The notes: generated from the sequence alone by a model not told the origin. A stretch of DNA of 16,589 nucleotides from Trichodesmium sp. jk18x7bins.61 (GCA_022822685.1 JAJEAQ010000073.1:1-16589); one strand, 5' to 3'. Shown: positions 1-8,800, counted from the stretch's first letter. A program made the numbers and translations.

Positions 1-1566
1 TAACGGGAACAGCGATCACTTTTTATGCTATTTCTTTATACTCTTTAACTGCTTTCAATGCTAAAAAAGTACTAAAACGACTCAAATAATCTTTAGCTGC
101 ATCAGCATAAGCTTGTTTTACCATCTGCTAATAACTCCTCAAATCTGGCGATTTATTCTGTTGATTATCACTCAAAAGATAGGTAGCACCACCAGCAACT
201 GCCGCACCTAATGGCCCTCCAAATAACCAACCTATACCTGTAGCGATCGCAATATTTCTCGCTCCACCTGATTTTTTCATTTCTGATGAGGGAGGGGATG
301 GCGAAAAAACTTTTGGTGCTTCAGGAAATGTAATTATTAATTCTCCAGGCTCTTCTATTTGAAAAAACTCACAAGCCTTATCTACCCACTCAATAATTTC
401 TTGCTTATGCTTCAAAACTTCTGGCCTAAACTTTTCCGACTCCCAAATATTAAAAGTTCTTTGTTCCAAAACTGCAGCCTACTCAAATTGATAGCATTCT
501 AAAAGCTTAGTTAAATATAGCCTACTTTTAAAATTGGAACTACTCCTTTCAAAGCCTTTTCTAATTAACCTTTCTGTCAGCTTTTGAATCTAAAACTTTT
601 CACTTTTCCCCTCTTGAAGAGCAATTAATTCTTTAGCTATCTCCTGAGCAGTAGCTTCAATTGCTCGACATAACTGAGAAGCGATCGCCTCTACCTTGGA
701 AAACTGAATATCTGTCTTATCTCCATAAATTTCCACAATACTTTGTAAAGCAGATTCAAAAGTTGCCAAACCTGTTGTTTGTGCCACAGAAACAGCACCT
801 TTTAACCGCCCACGTAAAGCAGGCAAAGCATCAACCCGATATAAATTACTAATATTATTGGGCAGCTAGGAGTGAAAACTTTCTGCCACAAGCCCCATTC
901 TATTTGAAACTTCTTTTTGTTCCTCCGGCTCTAGTAAATTCATAAAATTCACCACAAAAACCACAGTCTTAATACCCCGTTCCCACAACCAATCTCTTAG
1001 ATTTTTTCGCTCTCCTAAAGTCATCAACTTTCTGGCATCTAAAACCTGTACCATCAAATCAGCAGTTAACAACTTTTCCTGTACCAAAATATCTTGAGAT
1101 TCTCGATCATTAGTGCCCGGTAAATCTAGAAATTAGACCCCTCTTTCTAAAAAAGAATGGGAACAATAAACCTCTACCGAAACTACATTATCTCCCATTC
1201 GACGATGCTCATCTAGCACTGCATATTGTTTGAGAGTATCAGTACTATTTTCATTAATTATGCTGGCATCTTTCAGATTAATTCTCGTCTGTAATTCTCT
1301 ACCATATTTCACATAAATTTCAGATCCAGTAGTGGGAATTCTATCAAGAGGTAACGTTTTTGCCTTAACAAAGCATTTAGTAAAGTAGAGTTGCCATAAT
1401 TAAACGGAGCAAAAACAGTAATTTTAAAAGTTGGATTTTCCAAATATTCACAGATAGAAATCACATCTTTTTTCAACTGAGAATCTGGTTCAATTTATAA
1501 CATTCCTAGAGCGGAATTAAAATAATTGATCAGGTTTTGATAATGTTCTGCTTTTGGTATTTTTTT
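1..1566 (-). pseudogene. Bacterial dynamin-like GTPase A, broken by multiple stops (C-terminus runs off left edge)
   Basis: Membrane-remodelling GTPase of the bacterial dynamin-like family, recognised by joining pieces in one frame. Readable parts in order: N-terminal HYQNLINYF helix; P-loop region APFNYGNSTLLNALL; PTTG switch; DLPG (G3) near 1120; VVNFMN at the G4 place; a long helical middle; IWESEKFRPEV; a glycine-rich hydrophobic segment (IGWLFGGPLGAAVAGG, about 180-235) expected to be the membrane paddle; and a C-terminal AKDYLSRFS helix. In-frame stops: TAA 23-25, TAG 128-130, TAG 479-481, TAG 590-592, TAG 866-868, TAA 1133-1135, TAA 1495-1497. One frameshift lies in an A5 run (1357-1361), where one more A restores the frame. 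The P-loop Lys is Asn (1390-1392). No start codon is clear; homology fades near 1560. It lies downstream of a second dynamin gene, an arrangement known for cyanobacterial dynamin pairs. Non-functional as written. Confidence 0.85.
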
Positions 1567-1897
1567 TCTACAGGGGAGGCACGACACTGATTTTTTCAAG
1601 GCAACAGGCAAGACAGGTGACAGGCAAGAGAAACGGCCTCTGGTACAGGGTTCTACCTGCCGACATGAAAAACAAAACCTACACCACTAATTTAAAAAAT
1701 ATAGTGGGTGATTCAAACCCTTTGCTCAACTTAATTTCTACCTATTGCCTCAATCACAGGCAGTTAACTTTTGACTTTTGAATGCCTGACTTTTAACAAA
1801 CTGGCGGGAAAATAAGCACTCTCCCGCAAAGGGAGTGTCAAGATGAGAGCCAGCGTTATGTTTTCGGACACGCAATTATCAATTGTCAATTAATTAC
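1567..1897. other. Spacer between the two dynamin pseudogenes, with short repeats
   Basis: No gene is supported here. The sequence acaggcaaga occurs twice in tandem (1604-1613, 1620-1629), inside a run of related caggca/caggtg units, and acttttga-type repeats lie near 1766-1795. A GC-richer patch at 1801-1854 can fold into competing hairpins (see the separate entry). The open frame on the plus strand at 1554-1781 has no recognisable protein character. Confidence 0.5.
1801..1854. repeat. Overlapping inverted repeats that can form alternative hairpins
   Basis: gcggga (1804-1809) pairs with tcccgc (1822-1827). The same tccc stretch can instead pair downstream, cactctccc (1817-1825) with gggagtg (1831-1837), leaving one bulged base. 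An outer ctggc (1801-1805) matches gccag (1850-1854). On the minus strand this sits 44-97 bases beyond the original stop of dynamin B, where a terminator could be, but no T-run follows. Function is unknown. Confidence 0.4.
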
Positions 1898-3973
1898 TCA
1901 AGCCACTGCTTTGAGAAAATCCTAATCAACAAATTCAATTTTCTCATACTCAGATGATACATCAGTTTCTAGCTGCTGAAATATAACTAATTCTGCTCCT
2001 CGATTAATTTCTCCTTCCTCTCTTTGTTGCAGCAAATTATCTAACTCACTCTGACGAGACTGAATATCATCATCTATTCTTTCACTTACCTCTCGTTCAT
2101 AAATATCAAAACATTCTTTAATTGCATCATAAACTGATTGTCATTGTTCTTGTGCCACTTGAGATAAATGTTTTACTAACTCCTTTTAGTTACTTGTACT
2201 AACTGTTTTCTACTTTTATCTGCTTGCATTACTCCCACACCTAAACCTAATAATGCTAAACCAATTGGACCTAAAGTTATGCCACTAATTGTAGCAATAA
2301 CCGATCCTATTCCCGTCACAGCAATCAAGTTTAATAAAATATTTTTCCAACCAAAATCGGCTCCTGCCATTGCCATACCAGTAATATTTCCTCTTGCCAT
2401 AAAAAAATAATCCCATCGCCCATTTTGCCCAGGCAGGAGAATTATCCTCTGTAGAATAACTATTGAAAACTCTAACTTTTTCTCTTGTAATTTTTTCAGT
2501 AATTTTATCTGTAACTATATTGTAGGAAGCTCCATAATGTGCAGCTCTTCTTGATAGTTGTAAAAATGCTGCATCCATTCCATTTTCCATAGTTATCGTC
2601 CAGGCCGCTAATTTATCATTAATATACTTTTCAAATGCTTGTTTGAGTTCTGTTTCAAATTCCTCTCTTTTTTTTGTTCAGAAAATCCATAAAGTTTAAT
2701 TCTGGCTGATAACGCAGAAAGTCTGACTCAAAAGTATCACCTAAATTTAAGACACAGGAGCGAAAAGAATCAGCCACTATTCTAGCTTTGTTGTCTCGAA
2801 CATTCCTAATTTCATCCTTAAATTGGTCGCGAATTTATGTGAGTTCTTTAAAATCTGGTTCTACAGAATTAATCTTAGCCTTTAACTCATTTACATTCTG
2901 GTCTAATAAAGACTTTATTCTCACGCTCGCCTCCTGCACATGACTATTAGTTTTATCAGCTAAAGTCTGAGCCTGTCGAAATTCTTGAACCGCTCTTTCT
3001 TTAGTTAAAAAGATATTCAGATATCCCGTAAATTATGGAAATCCTGTTCCTTCCAGAGAAGCAAAACTATTTTTTATCCGCCGTCGCCGGGCAAGCAAAG
3101 AAGATATTTCAAAAACTATTTCCTGATAAATATCTTCACCATCAACTAAACAATATTCAGCCAAATTAGCACAAAAAATTTTTCTACTTTCTGCCTCCGC
3201 TGCCTCTAATTATGCGACATCATCTGGGTCAATTAAACTTTCTTTTACTTTGTCCCAAGCATTAATCAGAAAAAATACACTCAAACCTCTATCTTTAAGA
3301 TAGTTTTATAAATAACGACGTTCCCCCAAAGTACAAGATTAAATTGCTATCATTACAAATAGAATCTCATGACAATTATTGATATATCCCAGAAATAATT
3401 CATTGCGTGCTTCTGTATCATTTAATCCAGGACTATCAACAATTTAAACTCCTTTTTCTAAAAGTTGCAGAGGATATTCAACTACAGCATAATCAACATT
3501 AGAAAAAGCTTGTTTTTCTCCTTTTCTAAAATTTTTGCTTCTGCCGGGTCAATTGTATAATTCTGCTTAAAACTTTTAAAATCTAGCTCTTCAGGATTTT
3601 TTCCATCATTAAAATGAATCTTCATTTTTTTTCCAGCTCCGTAGCGCAGAAGAGTCAATAAAACAGTACAAGGACTAACATCACTGGGAAGAATATTTTC
3701 ACCAATCAAAGCATTAAAAAAAGTACTTTTACCCCGTTTCATATCTCCCAATACCATTAATTTAAACACACCCTTTCGGAGGTTTTTAGTAGCAACTTTC
3801 ATATCCTCTATTTCTCTTTCTAAACCTAACTCACCAGAAGTTTGTTTCCCTTCTAATTCTGTTGTTCTTAATGTGACAGTTATTTTTCTTAAACTCCGAG
3901 CAACTTCGGCACGAACTTGGACTACTTTTGCTAAATCTTGAATAAAATTTTCCGCTTCTATTTTGTAAATCAT
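1898..3973 (-). pseudogene. Bacterial dynamin-like GTPase B, broken by many stops and four homopolymer frameshifts
   Basis: Second dynamin-family GTPase, about 690 codons when joined. ATG at 3971-3973 follows a purine-rich AAGAGA; the open frame extends upstream to 4075 but that part does not look like the family. P-loop GDMKRGKST (residues 76-84) is intact, G3 is DSPG (about 3430-3441), G4 is NAWD (about 3260), followed by coiled-coil-like helices and a glycine-rich hydrophobic segment (TGIGSVIATISGITLGPIG) as the likely membrane-inserting tip. In-frame stops: TAA at 3444-3446, 3339-3341, 3306-3308, 3210-3212, 3033-3035 and 2835-2837; TGA 2141-2143 (a Trp place); TAG 1922-1924. The original stop is probably TGA 1898-1900. 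Frame changes fall in runs of one base: 3513-3517, 2668-2675, 2401-2407 and 2184-2187. It is upstream of and parallel to dynamin A, so the two were probably co-transcribed partners. Confidence 0.85.
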
Positions 3974-4416
3974 CTTAATTTTTCTCTTAAATTCAAAAAC
4001 TGAGAATATATGGAGATAGTCCTGTAGATGTAGCAATAATAACTGTTTTACTGACCATTGAATTGACAAACCCATCTGGGAAGTCTCATTGAAGTACTTC
4101 TTTAGGGTATTTCGTAACTTCTTCTAAAATCTCGGCGAATCTATTTCAGTTTTACGATTTTAGTGATTCGAGGATAATCGTTTGCTGTACGATATCCGGT
4201 GTATTGAGTTATATTATGATTAAATATTGTGTTAAGTTTCTACACCCTTCACGTTCCTTTTTAGTGTAGCTTTTGATGTCTGGGAGAAAAATTCAGACTG
4301 TGTCAGGACTTACGCAACGGCACTATTTGTAGTGGTATTATTCCGAATATTTGCCAGTTTGTACCCTATATGTAGCGGTAATGCGTAAGTCCTGTGTTTA
4401 TTAAAAAAAACAGCGC
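3974..4416. other. Gene-free spacer upstream of dynamin B
   Basis: About 440 bases with no supported gene. The right part holds the 91-bp inverted-repeat element at 4304-4394. The left part should contain the former promoter of dynamin B, but I see no convincing -35/-10 pair. Confidence 0.5.
4304..4394. mobile_element. 91-bp MITE-like element with perfect 13-bp terminal inverted repeats
   Basis: caggacttacgca (4304-4316) and its exact reverse complement tgcgtaagtcctg (4382-4394) bound 65 internal bases with no coding capacity. TGT occurs directly outside both ends and could be a 3-bp target duplication. Inverted repeats with this GGACTTACGCA core are, from memory, common in filamentous cyanobacterial genomes; that part is recollection, not shown here. 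Size and ends fit a non-autonomous element mobilised by a transposase elsewhere. Confidence 0.65.
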
Positions 4417-5616
4417 CTAAGTTTTAGATTTTTCTTTTGTTTGACGCCACTTATCAAAGTGATAGTCAAAATCGGCTTTAGTTACAAGATTATAGCGTTG
4501 TGGATGCATTTTTTCCATATCTTCTATGTGATTTGTTCCTATCTTCCATACGCCTTTTTTACGGTAGCGGTTATTGGCTGCTTGCTGCATCAAAAGAGAA
4601 CGTCTGTGAATTATTTCTGCTACGGTGATATTTGGCTTCCAAAATTGAGCTACCAATTTCTGCCTTAAATTTTCCACGCTATTGTATAAATTCAGCATAC
4701 TCTCTTCAATATTATTAGCATCTACCACTAAATCTGTACTTAGTCTTGCATTTTGTAAAAATTCCTTTTTCTTGGTTATAATATTTGTTATTAGATCAGT
4801 GGGGAACTGGTTCTCGGTAAAATCAAACAGTTTAACCATGATAGTTATATATTTTAACTGTATATCATCAAGCTCTTTAGAGAAACTTAAAATTCTTTCT
4901 TTTTCTCTTTGACTCAAGTCAAGACCGTCTTCACCATTTGATAATGCGTTTAGTAAGTAGTAAGAATTATCAATATATTTGTTGGAAAATTTAATCACAT
5001 CATCAAATTGATTTGATGATGGCGCTTCTGTTCCTTTAACAATCTCTTGGGAAGTTTCTAAGATCTTTGTAACTACATTTTCGTCTATGATTTTTATCAT
5101 TTGTAAAAAACGTAGTTTAAAGGGATCTGCAGTTGGTCGTCTCTCGGAGTAAGAAAAACGTTTGGGAAAGAATTTTAGAGAGCGAACTTTTTCCCAAAAA
5201 TTTTTATCTCTAGCTAGAAATTCGTTCTCGATCCAGTAATCAGAAGTACCACTATATTCAGTTGTATATTCTTTTTCCTCTGTTCGTCTTAAATCTGACT
5301 CACTATGGCTTTCGCCTACTACATTAAGACGATCTGTTACCAAGCCTTTTCTATCTCTATCTGATGTCTCAGCACCTTCCATACGTTGAATAGTCATTGA
5401 ACCATCATTATGCCCATTTATTTTTTTATGGGTTGGTATGGGTAAACTCAAGGGTTCTAAACTTCCCCATTGTAGAGTGAATATGCTTTTAAATTATGGT
5501 TTTTTTAGTGTTTTATTATCCGCTCTTATATTCTGTGTGCTGTGTGGCTTGTCTGATTTTTGTGCTGTAATAACTGAATAGGTGTTGTTATTTTCTGGTA
5601 TTTGTATGTGGTACAT
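4417..5616 (-). pseudogene. Unrecognised 399-codon protein, interrupted by one TAA at codon 41
   Basis: The best start is ATG 5614-5616, with GGAG six bases upstream (5623-5626). The frame reads MYHIQIPENNNTYSV, hits TAA at 5494-5496 (codon 41), and continues in the same frame to TAG 4417-4419 with no shift. An IQRMEG motif follows at about residue 76, LNVVGESHSES at about 97-107, then a helical, charged, soluble remainder without membrane segments. Short polar N-termini with IQR-type motifs and an LNVVGE-H-E motif remind me of cyanobacterial proteins of the DUF4157 group, linked to extracellular contractile injection systems, but no DUF4157 zinc motif is present and I rate this as weak. The 345-codon downstream part could restart at one of the ATGs around codons 74-79. 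It lies between dynamin B and the phosphoribosyltransferase on the same strand. Confidence 0.6.
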
Positions 5617-5622
5617 TTAGAA

Positions 5623-5626
5623 CTCC
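5623..5626 (-). promoter_or_regulatory. Ribosome binding site GGAG deciding the start at 5616
   Basis: Reading the minus strand, GGAG is followed by six bases (TTCTAA) and then ATG at 5616-5614. It supports a start 165 bases upstream of the longest uninterrupted open frame, which begins with TTG at 5451, and so shows that the TAA at 5494-5496 lies inside the gene. Confidence 0.55.
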
Positions 5627-5711
5627 AATATTTTTGATTTTAATAGGTGGTATCAGAGATTGAGATTAAGTCGATTTAAAACTAACTTTGGGGAAGTACA
5701 ATATCTTACAT

Positions 5712-5757
5712 GGTTCTTAAAAGATATCAGGAAATAATATTATCAATATCTTTAAGA
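5712..5757. repeat. Near-perfect inverted repeat downstream of the phosphoribosyltransferase gene
   Basis: tcttaaaagatat and atatctttaaga pair except for one unmatched base, around a short AT-rich loop. It lies about 80 bases beyond the phosphoribosyltransferase stop in the direction of transcription and could weakly terminate it, though no clear T-run follows. The rest of 5617-5836 shows nothing recognisable. Confidence 0.35.
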
Positions 5758-5836
5758 AAAATATTCAATTCAACTGTAGCGTAAAATTTTTCAGCCGATA
5801 CAACCTTAATGGATAATTTTTAACTTTTAACTTCCC

Positions 5837-6508
5837 TCAAGATAGCCATTCAACCTGTTGCTGTAAACAAGCTAAAGCAACCTCTATTTTCACTTGAGTA
5901 AATTCGGCATAAAATCGACTCACACTTAAAAATGGGTGAGGAGTCTCCAATATAATTAAGCGATCGCAGCATTCTCCTAAAGGTTTGATCAACTCTGATG
6001 GAGCAACTGGCGCACATATCCAAACAGCATTTGGTTTTTGCGACTTAATAGACTTGAGTGCAGCCATCATAGTCATTCCCGTAGCTATTCCATCATCAAT
6101 TAAAATCACTAAACTACCTAGAGGACTAATTTTAGGCTTTCCACCACTCAGACTTTCTAATTGAGATTTGGCCTTTTGCTGGGCTTTTTCAATCAGAGTC
6201 TGTTGAAATTGTAAATTTCGTGGTTTATGTTTTGACCAAACTACACTACCATCTGTTGTAACAGCACCTAGAGCTAATTCTGGATTATCCAGTAAAGTAA
6301 TTTTCTTGGCCACTATCACGCTCAAAGAGCAAGCCAACTTATGAGCAACTGGCACAGCTACTGGCAATCCTCCTCTTGGCAAACCATAAACAATCGGTTT
6401 GAGTACCCACTCTGTGGTTAAATCCATTTGAGAGAAGTCAGAAAAAATAACTTCAGCCAATCTCTCTCCAGCATCAGTGCGATCGCGAAATATAGGAATA
6501 GATGACAT
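5837..6508 (-). CDS. Phosphoribosyltransferase family protein
   Basis: A type I phosphoribosyltransferase-fold protein of 223 residues, presumably cytoplasmic. The PRPP-binding loop VILIDDGIATGMTM (about residues 134-147) has the acidic pair and the following Gly/Thr typical of the fold. Near the N-terminus YGLPRGGLPVA (about 41-51) matches the substrate-side loop of the stand-alone cyanobacterial and archaeal subgroup. Substrate is unknown; this subgroup is often only annotated as a putative PRTase, and a nucleotide-salvage role is inference. I chose ATG 6506-6508 because GGAGAG lies four bases upstream; the open frame extends five codons further to a TTG without a better site. The gene is intact, with no premature stops unlike its neighbours, and diverges from the uracil-DNA glycosylase gene across 113 bases. 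Confidence 0.85.
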   Translation of the reverse strand: MSSIPIFRDRTDAGERLAEVIFSDFSQMDLTTEWVLKPIVYGLPRGGLPVAVPVAHKLACSLSVIVAKKITLLDNPELALGAVTTDGSVVWSKHKPRNLQFQQTLIEKAQQKAKSQLESLSGGKPKISPLGSLVILIDDGIATGMTMMAALKSIKSQKPNAVWICAPVAPSELIKPLGECCDRLIILETPHPFLSVSRFYAEFTQVKIEVALACLQQQVEWLS

Positions 6509-6512
6509 GATT

Positions 6513-6518
6513 CTCTCC
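6513..6518 (-). promoter_or_regulatory. Ribosome binding site GGAGAG for the phosphoribosyltransferase
   Basis: On the minus strand GGAGAG is followed by AATC and then ATG at 6508-6506. This places translation at the internal ATG rather than the TTG five codons upstream. The remaining 6519-6621 interval must hold the divergent promoters; a TATATAAA stretch at 6582-6589 is a possible -10 for the plus-strand gene, without a well-spaced -35. Confidence 0.55.
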
Positions 6519-6621
6519 AGCAACTGGCACTTACATTTTATCTAATGGCCTTTGAATTGATATTTATAAAAAGTTCTAGACTATATAAATATGGCATTTA
6601 CTCTTATTTCTTTATTCTTTC

Positions 6622-7350
6622 ATGTCTAGCGAAAAACAACTGAACCTGTTTGAATGGTCAAATAATCATGATTCTCCAGCACCTACTCCTGATTCTAATT
6701 TGGACTATAACCTAATCCCCACAGATGCTCAAATTACTATTCCATCTGGCACTTATCAGACAATGGAGCAAATAGCAGCTCATTGTAACCAATGTCACAG
6801 ATGTGAACTAGGAAAAAACCGTACTCATGCTGTCATTGGTTGAGGCTCCCCTACGGCCAGAATTATGATTATTGGAGAAGCTCCTGGTCAAAATGAAGAC
6901 GAACAAGGTCTACCATTTGTTGGTAAATCTGGGCAGTTACTGGACAAAATTCTGGAATCTGTAGGGCTGAGTAGCGATCGCCATGTTTACATTTCTAATG
7001 CTATTAGATGTCGCCCACCAGAAAACTGGACTCCCACTGCTCAAGAAATAGAAGCTTGTAAGTCATACTTATTGGAGCAAATACGTCTTGTAGATCCGAA
7101 AATTATTCTCTTAACTGGAGCAACAGCAGTCAAAGCTTTAACTGGTGATAAGCGAGGTATTACTAAAATTCGAGGCCAATGGATTGAGTGGGAAGGGCGA
7201 CTATGTATGCCTATTTTTCATCCAGCTTATCTATTGCGTAATCCTTCTAGGGAATCAGGCAAGCCAAAATGGTTAATGTGGCAGGATATTCAGGCGGTTA
7301 AACAAAAGTTAGATGAATTAGAGGGTGAAAATAATTTTCTAGATTTTTGA
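6622..7350 (+). pseudogene. Family 4 uracil-DNA glycosylase (4Fe-4S type), interrupted by one TGA at codon 74
   Basis: Removes uracil, the product of cytosine deamination, from DNA to start base-excision repair. Conserved parts of the family 4 (UDGa) fold are all readable: CNQC (Cys55/Cys58) and the second iron-sulfur pair Cys130/Cys146 with the usual 16-residue spacing; motif A GEAPGQNEDE (85-94); FVGKSGQLL; and the C-terminal HPAYLLRN motif (200-207). Codon 74 (6841-6843) is TGA, between VIG and GSPTARIMIIGEAP; the frame continues without a shift, and an Arg codon CGA is the likely ancestor since VGRG is usual there. A restart at ATG 6865 would lose the first cysteine pair and probably the cluster. 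The N-terminal 40 residues are a polar, family-variable extension. If the TGA is real and not read through, uracil repair by this enzyme is lost. Confidence 0.9.
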
Positions 7351-7461
7351 GTCAGAAGGAAACTTGAATCCTGCCCAGCTTTTTCACAGGTGGGGCTAGG
7401 GGGAATAAATTTAGATGCAACTTCAAAAATAACTGGTTTCAGTAGCAGAATATAAATTCCA

Positions 7462-7686
7462 TTAATCTGGCAATTCAATCAATTTATTTTTTGAAGAGCA
7501 ACCCGATTTAATCGTAATTTCTGATTTTCTTACATTAAACTTTTTTGCCAATAGTTTGATTAATTCTTGATTAGCTTTGCCATCCACAGGAGGAGATTTC
7601 AAACAAATTTTCCAACTGCCATCTGTTTCTTCTTTAATAAGTTGCTGTTTTGAGTTTGGCTTAACTTTAACTTTTATAATAGCCAT
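7462..7686 (-). CDS. YggU/DUF167 (UPF0235) family protein
   Basis: A 74-residue protein matching the whole length of the DUF167 family: N-terminal IKVKVKPNSKQ strand, then the signature PPVDGKANQELIKLLAK (about 32-48), then VRKSEITIKSGCSSKNKLIEL, where the SG-S--K motif is typical. The biochemical function of this family is not established, although the fold is known and it is widespread in bacteria and archaea. ATG at 7684-7686 starts the domain directly; no strong ribosome binding site is visible. The gene is intact and convergent with the uracil-DNA glycosylase, 111 bases apart. Confidence 0.85.
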   Translation of the reverse strand: MAIIKVKVKPNSKQQLIKEETDGSWKICLKSPPVDGKANQELIKLLAKKFNVRKSEITIKSGCSSKNKLIELPD

Positions 7687-8169
7687 AGAGACATATTTTA
7701 GGTTTTAGTTAGTGAAATAGTTCTAGATGCTCCACTTGCGTTTTCACGTTCTGGCTTCTCAGTAATTCTTTGATTAAAGCCAGGAAGAAGTAAGATCGAT
7801 TTCAATAAATACTGCTACATGATTTTGAGATGTAAGATTCACAAACTTCCATCAAATAGGTGGGTAAATAGCTCTAAATTTGTTGTTGTTCTAGAGCAAT
7901 CAATATTTACCCACCCTACTAATAATACCTCTAGAAACATATTTTGGAGACTGTTTGTCAAGTAAATATTAAGATAGCTAGAGTGTTGAATTCTGATGGC
8001 CTGTGGCGGACAACTAAAATTATGATGAGTACAAGGAGATATTTCTACCTCACCCATTCTACGCCAGAATTTCCGAGGCGTGACAAACTATCCCTTAGAC
8101 GGCATGGGAGATACTAGAAAAACATCTACTTCATATAGAGAGAAAAGATTTGCATATTGGTACTTTATT
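7687..8169. other. Gene-free spacer with an inverted-repeat element
   Basis: About 480 bases without a supported gene. It contains the nested inverted repeat at 7859-7915. The short string ggaagaagtaaga near 7782 recurs near 14907. The small open frame at 7839-8057 on the minus strand overlaps the inverted repeat and has no protein-like features. Confidence 0.5.
7859..7915. repeat. Nested inverted repeat (12-bp outer and 6-bp inner arms)
   Basis: ggtgggtaaata (7859-7870) is the exact reverse complement of tatttacccacc (7904-7915). Inside, gctcta (7871-7876) pairs with tagagc (7892-7897), leaving six unpaired bases on one side. The flank acccaccctac (7909-7919) recurs at 15869-15879, so this appears to belong to a dispersed repeat family. 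It carries no gene. Confidence 0.6.
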
Positions 8170-8793
8170 TTATCCTTCTTCCCTTCTTACAGAATGACAT
8201 CCTTGTAACCAAGCTTTAACACCTCTAGCAAATACTCCATTACTATTATTTTCTGGTTCTAATGGTAGATTTTCTACTATAGAAAACATATTAACTAATT
8301 CCCATCCTGTATCATCTCGCTTCAAAAATAACCAATGAAATCGCTGTATCTCAACTACCTGAATATCTCGATACTGCCTTTCCAAAGTTGTCAGAAAAAT
8401 TTGATTAATATCTGACTCAATCAGAGGCATATATTCTATTGCTAAAGGTTCAAATTCTGGACGACCTGCGATAATTACATTCCTTTTTAAATAAACCTCA
8501 TTTAGTTCGCGATCGCGTTGTATTTCACGATTAACATAACTAGGCAAATCTAAGATTAAAGCTGCTACTATAACTTTTAAATCATCAGAATTTTGGAGGC
8601 AAGTAGATTTTTTTTCGGATGGTTCTATAGGTTCTATTTTTTCTATTTTAGGTCTTATAGGTCCCCTGATTCTCTTAATTATTTAATTCTTGAGCAGAAC
8701 ATTATTCAAGCCTTGTTTTGGGAAGAAGAAATCATAACTTACTGTACTGATAATGATGATTATAGAAACTAATATTTTCCAATAAAATAACAT
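8170..8793 (-). pseudogene. Putative secreted cyanobacterial protein, interrupted by one TAA at codon 37
   Basis: The frame from ATG 8791-8793 begins MLFYWKILVSIIIISTVS, a short charged N-terminus plus a hydrophobic core like a Sec signal peptide, runs to TAA at 8683-8685 (codon 37) and continues in the same frame to the stop at 8170-8172. After a linker repeating I-E-K/P comes the conserved part: DLPSYVNREIQRDREL, VIIAGRPEFEPL, FLTTLERQY, RFHWLFLKRDDTGWELVNMFS and SSNG-like NSNGVFARGVKAWLQGC. I recognise these from a conserved cyanobacterial protein of unknown function; no catalytic motif stands out. Without the upstream ATG the open part has no good start (TTG 8547 lies inside the domain), which supports one broken gene. 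No obvious ribosome binding site precedes the ATG. Confidence 0.65.
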
Positions 8794-8800
8794 TCGGAGC

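Noticed and set aside
661..852. Plus-strand open frame
   Set aside because: Antisense to the clearly dynamin-like minus-strand frame.
1554..1781. Plus-strand open frame of 75 codons
   Set aside because: It covers tandem short repeats and a spacer, with no family-like sequence and no ribosome binding site.
3974..4075. N-terminal extension of the dynamin B frame up to 4075
   Set aside because: The 34 extra residues do not resemble the family, and ATG 3973 has a purine-rich site upstream.
4441..4912. Two plus-strand open frames rich in Phe, Ile and Ser
   Set aside because: They are antisense shadows of the 4417-5616 gene.
7290..7478. Minus-strand open frame between the glycosylase and YggU genes
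   Set aside because: Overlaps the 3' ends of two real genes and lacks any domain.
7839..8057. Minus-strand open frame of 72 codons
   Set aside because: It spans the nested inverted repeat and has no recognisable protein features.
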